Shown: positions 6,059 to 11,283 of the stretch, piece by piece
Layout of the letters: every line of letters begins with the position of its first letter
Position numbering within the stretch: position 1 is the stretch's first letter
Assembly: GCA_964548955.1 (NCBI GenBank)
Contig: CAZJTP010000146.1
Coordinates: 1 to 11,283 of the forward strand
From: GCA-020344555 sp964548955
GTDB lineage: Bacteria > Planctomycetota > Phycisphaerae > UBA1845
Length of the DNA: 11,283 nt
Direction of reading: 5' to 3'
Notes under the pieces: model-generated
What the model was told of the DNA's origin: nothing
Seen by the model: the letters and a program-made list of their open reading frames with translations, nothing else
Database searches by the model: none
Position numbers and translations under genes: made by a program

Positions 6059-7172
6059 GTTTGTGTCGGATGTGGCGGAAAACCAAGGCGTGTTGCCGGT
6101 CAACGCCGTACTGTGCGTCGATCGCGAGGCGTTCGACCGGTTTGGCAGGGTGCTTCGGCACCTGTCGGTCGGGCTCGTCGATCAAGCCGTCAACCTCCGA
6201 CTCCTAAGCTGCGATCCGAGCGTCGAGAAACTCGCGTTGGGACCTGTCCAAACGGTGGTCCACCAGAGAATCGGCTGGCCCGTAGCCGAGCGGAGGACGG
6301 AAGCGCTTCTGGATACCCTGTCGTCCCGACCGCCGACGGTTGTCCACGCCCTATCGGGCGCTTCTTATCGTGTAGCGGGTGCGATCGCGGAGGCGTTCGA
6401 TACCGATCTCGTTTTCCAGGTGACGTCGTTGAAGGACTGTGACGCGATCGCCAACTTCGCCGGACCGCTTGTCGGGCGGTTTGTCGTGCTCAGTCCGGCG
6501 CTGGCAACGGTACTCGAAGAGCAGTTGAAGATCCCGGAAGACCGAATCAACGTGATCCGCCCCGGTGTGCTGGCATCGCAGCGGATCGCGTGTTTTGCCG
6601 ATCCGCAACGGATTCCGACGTTGCTGTGTTTTTCGCCGTTCGAACGTGGTTCGGGCGTGGATCGGCTGATCAAGGCTGTGAATTATCTGCGAAAGCGCGA
6701 ACATGCGTTCATGCTGTTCCTGCTGGGCGCCGGTCGGCAGGAATCAGTGTTGCGTCGCATGATCCACGAGCGCAAGCTCTTGTCGTGCGTCACCTTCGCT
6801 CACCCCGTGGAGGGCCTCAACCAGATCTTGCAGAACGCCGACATTTTCGTGCGACCGTCCAAGGCCACCGCCTTTACCGACGACGGTCTGCAGGCGATGG
6901 GTGCCGGGATGGCTGTTGTTACACTGGCGAGTTCGATCTGCGATCACTTTCGCAACGGTGAGACGGCCGTCATTTGTGAGAAAGCTGAGGCGGAACCGCT
7001 CGCCAACACGATCGAGCAGCTCCTCCGTGACCGATCGGGCACCCGGCACCTCGCAACGTCCGCCAGAGAGTACGTCCGCACACATCATACCATAAGTCGC
7101 ATGGCTGAGTGCACCGCCGATGTCTACCGCAAACTGGCACTCGCACGGGCCACTTTCTCACTCAAGGAGTAA
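6054..7172 (+). CDS. GT4-like glycosyltransferase with altered catalytic motif
   Basis: A 372-residue protein (from the ATG at 6054) with the two Rossmann-type halves of GT-B glycosyltransferases. The N-terminal half includes TVVHALSGASYRVAGAIAEA (95-114). The C-terminal half includes VVLSPALATVLE (144-155), INVIRPGV (165-172), a phosphate-contact region CFSPFERGSGVDRLIKA (192-208), LFLLGAGRQE (221-230) and NADIFVRPSK...GLQAMGAGMAVV (261-289). GT4 enzymes transfer a sugar from a nucleotide-sugar donor, usually to a glycan or lipid. The usual EX7E pair appears as T272 and Q280, so activity or donor choice may differ. The frame is open to a GTG at 6021 without ribosome binding site; the ATG at 6054 has AGGG seven bases before it. 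The GTGs at 6063 or 6090 are further options if the promoter call is right. Six bases separate it from the next gene, so they form an operon. Acceptor and pathway are unknown. Confidence 0.8.
   Translation: MMFVSDVAENQGVLPVNAVLCVDREAFDRFGRVLRHLSVGLVDQAVNLRLLSCDPSVEKLALGPVQTVVHQRIGWPVAERRTEALLDTLSSRPPTVVHALSGASYRVAGAIAEAFDTDLVFQVTSLKDCDAIANFAGPLVGRFVVLSPALATVLEEQLKIPEDRINVIRPGVLASQRIACFADPQRIPTLLCFSPFERGSGVDRLIKAVNYLRKREHAFMLFLLGAGRQESVLRRMIHERKLLSCVTFAHPVEGLNQILQNADIFVRPSKATAFTDDGLQAMGAGMAVVTLASSICDHFRNGETAVICEKAEAEPLANTIEQLLRDRSGTRHLATSAREYVRTHHTISRMAECTADVYRKLALARATFSLKE
7164..7169 (+). promoter_or_regulatory. Shine-Dalgarno site supporting the TTG start of the FAD oxidase
   Basis: AAGGAG lies nine bases before the TTG at 7179 and overlaps the end of the glycosyltransferase gene. 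It justifies the rare TTG start; no better ATG occurs near the N-terminus. Confidence 0.75.
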
Positions 7173-7178
7173 CTCAGC

Positions 7179-10094
7179 TTGAAGCGCGCACTGCCCCAGG
7201 CAGGGATCGATGCCGAACCGAGACGCGCGCTGGCGGAGACGCTGCGCGCGACGATCAAAGGGGGTGTCCGCTTCGACGCATTATACCGCACGATCTACGC
7301 CACCGACGCGAGTATCTATGAGATAACACCCATCGGCGTCGTACTACCGAAGGATGTGGATGACGTCGTGTCGACCGTCGAAGCGTGTCACAAGGCCGGC
7401 GTTTCGATCATCCCGCGTGGCGCTGGAACGGGGCTGACCGGCGGGACGGTCGGGGCTGGTGTGCAGCTTGACCTCTCACGCTATATGAACCGCATCGGCG
7501 CCTTTGACCCCGACGCCCGTACGATCGAGGTTGAACCCGGCGTCGTTCTGGATGAACTCAACGCTCATCTCGCACCGCATGAGTTGCAGTTCGCACCGGA
7601 CGTAGCCACAAGCAGCCGCGCGACGGTCGGCGGAATGATCGCCAACAACTCCTGCGGAGCCCGTTCAATCATCCACGGTCGAACAGTCGATCACGTGCTC
7701 GAACTGACGGTAGTACTCGCTGACGGTGAAATCGTCACGTTCGGCGAGCCGATTGGGCCATCCGACGCAGGTGGCCCAAACAGAGAAGCCCGTACGAGGC
7801 GAATTGAACGTGGTCTGGCACAGATCCGCGACGAGTATTTCAGCGAGATTGAGCGACGTTTCCCAAAGATTTTGCGTAGCAACGCAGGATATGGTCTTGA
7901 TCGCCTGGGGCGACCGGGCAGTCACGCCGATGCAGTCAAGATTCTCTGCGGGAGCGAAGGGACGCTAGGCATCGTCGTTCGGGCGAAACTGAAACTCACT
8001 CCGGTTCCGAGACATACGGGCCTTGTCATTCTGCATTTCAAGCACGTGTTCGATGCGCTAAGCGCGGCACCGGCCATCCTGCGTCACAAGCCCGCCGCCG
8101 TCGAGCTGATTGATCGGTTGATTCTCGACGCCGGTCGGGCCAACCCGGCGCTGCGCACGAGCTGCGATTTCCTGCACGGCGACCCGGCGGACATTCTTAT
8201 CGTTGAGTTCCAGGATGATGACGACAGCACCTTGGCATCGCGAATGGATGATCTGGCGGCCGATGCCAACGTCATTTCATCATCATTTGCGACAACAAAG
8301 GTCCTCGACACCGCAAATCAGACGGACGTCTGGAACCTGCGCAAGGCGGGACTCGGCTTGCTCATGTCAAAACCGGGCGATGCCCAGCCGCAGGCCTTTG
8401 TCGAGGACTCGGCAGTCGATCCGTCACGACTTCGTGATTACATCGAACGTTTCGCCGCCATCCTGGATCATGAGGGAGTCGAGGCCGGTTTCTATGCCCA
8501 CGCCAGCGCCGGTCGCATCCACGTCCGCCCGGTCATCAATCTGAAAAAGGCCGACGAGATTAAGCGGATGCAACGCATCGCCGACGCGGTCAGCGACCTC
8601 GCGTGTCAGTTCGGCGGCACGATGACGGCCGAGCACGGCGACGGTATCATCCGATCCTGCTGGCTCGAGAAGATGTACGGACCGTCGATCACCGCGGCGT
8701 TCAAGGAGGTCAAACATCTCTTCGATTCCGACAACCTGATGAACCCGCACAAAATCGTGGACCCCCACCCGATGACCGAACACCTGCGCTATGGACCGTC
8801 GTTCGTATCGCAGCCCGTCAAGACCCATCTGGACTTCTCGGCCTACGGCGGTATGGCCGGTCTGGCGGGGATGTGCAGCGGGGTCGGGCAATGTCGCCAG
8901 CGGCTCGTCGGTACAATGTGCCCGTCGTATATGGCCACCGGCGACGAGCAGCATACGACCCGCGCCCGGGCAAATGCCCTCCGCGTGGCGTTGTCAAACC
9001 GCGGCTTGCTCGAAGGTCTGGATGACCCGCAACTCAAGGACATCATGGACCTTTGCATATGTTGTAAGGCCTGCAAAGCTGAGTGCCCGACGGGTGTGGA
9101 TATGGCCCGCATGAAGGCGGAGTACCTGTCGAGGCGACACCTAGTGCACGGTGTCAGTCCGAGGGCACGAATGATCGCGGAGATGCCGCACCGGCTTGCC
9201 GTGGCGAGTCGTTTCCCGAGACTCAGTAACTTCATCGCGCAGTCGAAACCAATGCGCGCTGTGCTCGAACGTTTCTACGGTCTCGATCGTCGAGTATCTC
9301 CGCCGCGACTTGCCCACCGGACGTTTCGCACTTGGTGGAAACGACACCACCGGACGCGGCACAACGTTCCGTCACCACGCGGCACCGTGGTCTACTTCGT
9401 CGATACATGGACCAACTACTATACGCCGCAGGTCGGCATCGCGGCGGTGAAGTTGCTTGAACGAGCGGGCTTTGACGTGGTTTGTCCGCAAACGCTATGC
9501 TGCGGCCGACCCGCGATCAGCCAGGGATTGCTCACCGAGGCGAAGCAACTGGCTGAGTTCAACGTGCGGAAGCTCGCCCACTTTGCCTTGGCCGGTCTAC
9601 CCATTGTCGGGACTGAACCGAGCTGTACGCTGACGCTCATCGATGAGTACCCGCAACTCGTGCGTTCAAATGCAGCCCGGAAGATCGCGGCGCAAACGAT
9701 GACAATCGAGAGCTTCCTGCAGCGGCTCCTGAGAACCGACCCCGAAGCCCTCAAGTTTTCAACCCGCAAGAAGCCGCTGCTGTATCATGCCCACTGCCAC
9801 CAAAAAGCCGTTGTCGGATCAGCCGACGCCCTCGATCTGCTGCATCAGGCCTTGGACGGCGCCGCTTCTCTGATCGGTGCCGGCTGTTGCGGCATGGCCG
9901 GCGCGTTCGGGCACGAGGTGGAGCACTACGACGTGTCACGGGCTATCGGTGAACAACGACTGTTCCCAGCCATCCGCAACCGCGGCGACGCCGAGATCGC
10001 CGTCTCGGGTTTTAGCTGCCGCCAACAGATTGAACACCACACCGGCGTCGCCGCCAGGCACGTTGTGGAATACCTGGCCGACGCGCTCTTGTGA
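7179..10094 (+). CDS. FAD-linked oxidase with Fe-S and CCG domains (D-2-hydroxyacid dehydrogenase class, YdiJ/GlcD-GlcF type)
   Basis: A 971-residue redox protein fusing what is split into GlcD and GlcF in glycolate oxidase. The FAD-binding domain (about 50-275) shows IPRGAGTGLTGGT (78-90), PDVATSSRATVGGMIANNSC (140-159), SNAGYGLDRL (234-243) and CGSEGTLGI (257-265). The oxidase C-terminal domain (about 280-530) has HASAGRIHVRP (441-451) and the metal-site strand AEHGDGI (484-490), ending with NPHKIVDP. Iron-sulfur residues follow: C566, C572, C581 and the ferredoxin-like C626-x2-C629-x2-C632-x3-C636-P. Two CCG-domain repeats have C774-C775-G and C903-C904-G, with C816 and HCHQKA (872-877). 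Such enzymes oxidise D-2-hydroxyacids (D-lactate, D-2-hydroxyglutarate, glycolate) and pass electrons through the clusters to a carrier, often quinone. No membrane segment is visible, so a cytoplasmic or membrane-associated position is likely. YdiJ (about 1,018 residues) has the same order of domains. The substrate cannot be read from the sequence. Confidence 0.92.
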   Translation: MKRALPQAGIDAEPRRALAETLRATIKGGVRFDALYRTIYATDASIYEITPIGVVLPKDVDDVVSTVEACHKAGVSIIPRGAGTGLTGGTVGAGVQLDLSRYMNRIGAFDPDARTIEVEPGVVLDELNAHLAPHELQFAPDVATSSRATVGGMIANNSCGARSIIHGRTVDHVLELTVVLADGEIVTFGEPIGPSDAGGPNREARTRRIERGLAQIRDEYFSEIERRFPKILRSNAGYGLDRLGRPGSHADAVKILCGSEGTLGIVVRAKLKLTPVPRHTGLVILHFKHVFDALSAAPAILRHKPAAVELIDRLILDAGRANPALRTSCDFLHGDPADILIVEFQDDDDSTLASRMDDLAADANVISSSFATTKVLDTANQTDVWNLRKAGLGLLMSKPGDAQPQAFVEDSAVDPSRLRDYIERFAAILDHEGVEAGFYAHASAGRIHVRPVINLKKADEIKRMQRIADAVSDLACQFGGTMTAEHGDGIIRSCWLEKMYGPSITAAFKEVKHLFDSDNLMNPHKIVDPHPMTEHLRYGPSFVSQPVKTHLDFSAYGGMAGLAGMCSGVGQCRQRLVGTMCPSYMATGDEQHTTRARANALRVALSNRGLLEGLDDPQLKDIMDLCICCKACKAECPTGVDMARMKAEYLSRRHLVHGVSPRARMIAEMPHRLAVASRFPRLSNFIAQSKPMRAVLERFYGLDRRVSPPRLAHRTFRTWWKRHHRTRHNVPSPRGTVVYFVDTWTNYYTPQVGIAAVKLLERAGFDVVCPQTLCCGRPAISQGLLTEAKQLAEFNVRKLAHFALAGLPIVGTEPSCTLTLIDEYPQLVRSNAARKIAAQTMTIESFLQRLLRTDPEALKFSTRKKPLLYHAHCHQKAVVGSADALDLLHQALDGAASLIGAGCCGMAGAFGHEVEHYDVSRAIGEQRLFPAIRNRGDAEIAVSGFSCRQQIEHHTGVAARHVVEYLADALL

Positions 10095-10278
10095 CGAAGT
10101 CATATCTGCTTTTTCTTCGGTGCCAACCACCATTAAGTAAGCGCCATAAAGTGCCCCAGCGCAAATAAAGTTTGGCGCGAATACGTCAGGATTGTGATGA
10201 GTCCGAGTATCCTGCCCTTAAGAAATGCTGGTCTTAACACTTCTTTGCGCATTCCGCGGATGGACGCAAACCGTGCCG
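10095..10278. other. Convergent intergenic region between the FAD oxidase and sigma factor genes
   Basis: 184 bases between two stop codons facing each other. Small inverted repeats are present: CGAAG/CTTCG (10095-10119), GCGCCA/TGGCGC (10141-10178) and TTAAGA/TCTTAA (10218-10237, eight-base loop). None is followed by a T-run on the relevant strand, so no intrinsic terminator is claimed. No gene was seen here. Confidence 0.55.
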
Positions 10279-11058
10279 CTACGCCACGAGTTCCTCGGAG
10301 AGCGTTCCGCTGAAGCGCTGGCGCAGACGTTGGAGGATTTCCTTGTGGATCTGGCTGACCCGCGATTCCGACAGGTTCAGTACGCTTCCGATCTCCGCCA
10401 TCGTCATGTCCTCGAAATAATAGAGCATCAGGACAAGGCGCTCCTCCCGTGCAAGACCTCTGGCCAGATGGTTGCTCAATAGCTCGCGTGAGATTCCGAC
10501 AGCCGGGTTTTGACTGCGTGGGTCTCGGATATCCCAAGTGTGTGATGACCCCTGCGAGTGCCGGTCACCGGACGGCTCCATCGCGCTGAAGTGCACTTCC
10601 TTGCCCAGTTGCGAGAGACGCGACAGGTAGTCGTACCTGTCAGCACTGATGTCGAGTCGGTTCGCCAGCTCGACCTGCGACGGTGTAAACTCCAGGTCCG
10701 CCCCGAGTGCTTCTTTGGCAAGCATCCGTTTCTTTTCAAAGGTGCGTACGGTCCGGCTTTGCGGGTCCAGACTTCGTAGCCAGTCCATCACAGCGCCGGC
10801 GATTCGCTGCTGGCAGAAGGTCTCGAACTTCGCCTTGCGATCAGGGTCGTAGGCCTCGGTCGCCTCGATTAGACCGTCGAAGGCGGCGCTGCAAATTTCG
10901 TCGTACGAGATTTGTGCCGGTAGCTTACGCGACAGTCGCGCCGCATGAGCGTGTACCAGCGGGCTGTAGTACACAACTATCCGGTTACGCAACTCAATGG
11001 AACGCGTTGAAAGATACTGATCCCATAATTCATCGATGGACAGTTCCTTCTTGGGCAT
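10279..11058 (-). CDS. FliA/WhiG-type alternative sigma factor (sigma-28 class)
   Basis: A 259-residue RNA polymerase sigma factor of group 3. Region 2 (about 12-95) includes LRNRIVVYYSPLVHAHAARL (23-42), YDEICSAAFDGLIEATEAYDP (52-72, core binding) and FETFCQQRIAGAVMDWLRS (78-96, -10 recognition and melting). Region 3 spans about 100-160 (RTFEKKRMLAKEALG, then a TPSQVELANRLDIS helix-turn-helix). Region 4 (about 198-250) includes LAREERLVLMLYYFEDMTMAEIGSVLNLSESRVSQIHKEI, the -35 binding helix-turn-helix. Length and the region 4 sequence match FliA and WhiG. Such factors drive flagellar, chemotaxis or developmental genes and are usually held by an anti-sigma protein such as FlgM; no such gene is adjacent, so the regulon is open. 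The linker at 160-190 (rich in Ser, Asp and His) looks variable. The ATG at 11058 has GGAG six bases upstream and a structured leader. Confidence 0.93.
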   Translation of the reverse strand: MPKKELSIDELWDQYLSTRSIELRNRIVVYYSPLVHAHAARLSRKLPAQISYDEICSAAFDGLIEATEAYDPDRKAKFETFCQQRIAGAVMDWLRSLDPQSRTVRTFEKKRMLAKEALGADLEFTPSQVELANRLDISADRYDYLSRLSQLGKEVHFSAMEPSGDRHSQGSSHTWDIRDPRSQNPAVGISRELLSNHLARGLAREERLVLMLYYFEDMTMAEIGSVLNLSESRVSQIHKEILQRLRQRFSGTLSEELVA

Positions 11059-11081
11059 AAGGGGCTCCGTGTAGGGTTATG

Positions 11082-11119
11082 CCAAGTAAACGACGGCGAC
11101 CTGAATGCGCCGTCCTTGG
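11082..11119 (-). promoter_or_regulatory. Hairpin in the leader of the sigma factor mRNA
   Basis: A perfect seven-base inverted repeat GACGGCG (11092-11098) / CGCCGTC (11108-11114) with a nine-base loop. It is continued by CCAAG (11082-11086) / CTTGG (11115-11119), with five unpaired bases on one side only. The 12-pair structure lies 13 bases upstream of the GGAG site. It is not followed by a T-run in either direction, so it is more likely a leader structure or protein-binding site than a terminator. Confidence 0.45.
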
Positions 11120-11143
11120 TTTGTTTGCGTTCTATCCCGTCAG

Positions 11144-11179
11144 TATAGGCAACATAGGCATAATGGATAATATAGGAAG
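11144..11179. repeat. Imperfect 9-base tandem repeats upstream of the sigma factor gene
   Basis: Four consecutive nine-base units: TATAGGCAA, CATAGGCAT, AATGGATAA and TATAGGAAG. The core ATAGG recurs at 11145, 11154 and 11172, in steps of 9 and 18. The third unit is degenerate. They overlap the candidate -10 box (11142-11147), so they could be binding sites of a regulator, but A+T-rich sequence gives such patterns by chance. Confidence 0.35.
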
Positions 11180-11283
11180 TATGGTTAAGATCGGCTTTTT
11201 GGGTGTAAATCCTTAAAAAACTTGCAAATTCTAGGATTTGGATTCACATGACATAAGCTTCGTATTCACAAGATCTTACGATT

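Larger units (their letters stand above)
11059..11283. other. AT-rich upstream region of the sigma factor gene
   Basis: 225 bases up to the window edge with no open frame of note. It is clearly richer in A+T than the genes and must contain the sigma factor promoter. On the minus strand the best -10 is TATACT at 11142-11147, but no good -35 accompanies it (TTATCC at 17 bases). TTTACA occurs at 11204-11209 without a well-spaced -10. A leader hairpin and short repeats in this region are listed separately. Confidence 0.5.

Noticed and set aside
5618..6442. Plus-strand open frame of 274 codons
   Set aside because: It overlaps ribF on the other strand, the divergent promoter region and the start of the glycosyltransferase; no domain signal.
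8424..8954. Minus-strand open frame of 176 codons
   Set aside because: It is antisense to a well-conserved part of the FAD oxidase, including its metal-site and Fe-S segments.
10095..10119. Hairpin CGAAG/CTTCG as terminator of the FAD oxidase gene
   Set aside because: The stem is only five pairs, the loop is long, and the T-run lies inside the loop rather than after the stem.

Overview
The window comes from a bacterial chromosome of moderate to high G+C. Hand counts of two lines gave 45% G+C at 541-600 and 58% at 8641-8700. Gram-negative envelope style, a FliA/WhiG-type sigma factor, HPr-EIIA proteins and a YdiJ/GlcD-GlcF-type flavoprotein fit an environmental bacterium, possibly a planctomycete. 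The taxonomic guess is inference with low confidence.

Left part (1-3253), minus strand: two genes that look accessory. The first transcribed (2172-2957) encodes an HPr-like domain fused to a fructose/nitrogen-type PTS EIIA domain. After 41 bases comes a gene (start 2130, running off the left edge) that encodes one protein of at least 710 residues. It has an N-terminal EIIA-like domain, a complete seven-repeat WD40 propeller and a C-terminal SIR2-like domain with the NAD-binding and catalytic signature residues. I know of no described system with this architecture. The pair is a candidate phosphorelay-gated NADase, possibly an anti-phage or stress-triggered system, and is the main discovery of the window.

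Middle part (3254-5922), minus strand: a short secreted protein of unknown function with its own good promoter, which may be a truncated remnant; then a housekeeping pair, ribF (flavokinase/FAD synthetase) and an nrnA-like DHH/DHHA1 phosphoesterase. The stop codon of ribF overlaps the start codon of the nrnA-like gene. ribF is divergent from the next genes, with a shared intergenic region at 5923-6053.

Right part (6054-10094), plus strand: a GT4-like glycosyltransferase whose usual EX7E glutamates appear to be replaced, followed after 6 bases by a 971-residue FAD-linked oxidase with two Fe-S motifs and two CCG motifs (D-2-hydroxyacid dehydrogenase class). The minus-strand sigma factor gene (10279-11058) converges on it. 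That gene has a hairpin in its leader and imperfect 9-base repeats further upstream.

No tRNA, rRNA, CRISPR array, insertion sequence or convincing intrinsic terminator was found.
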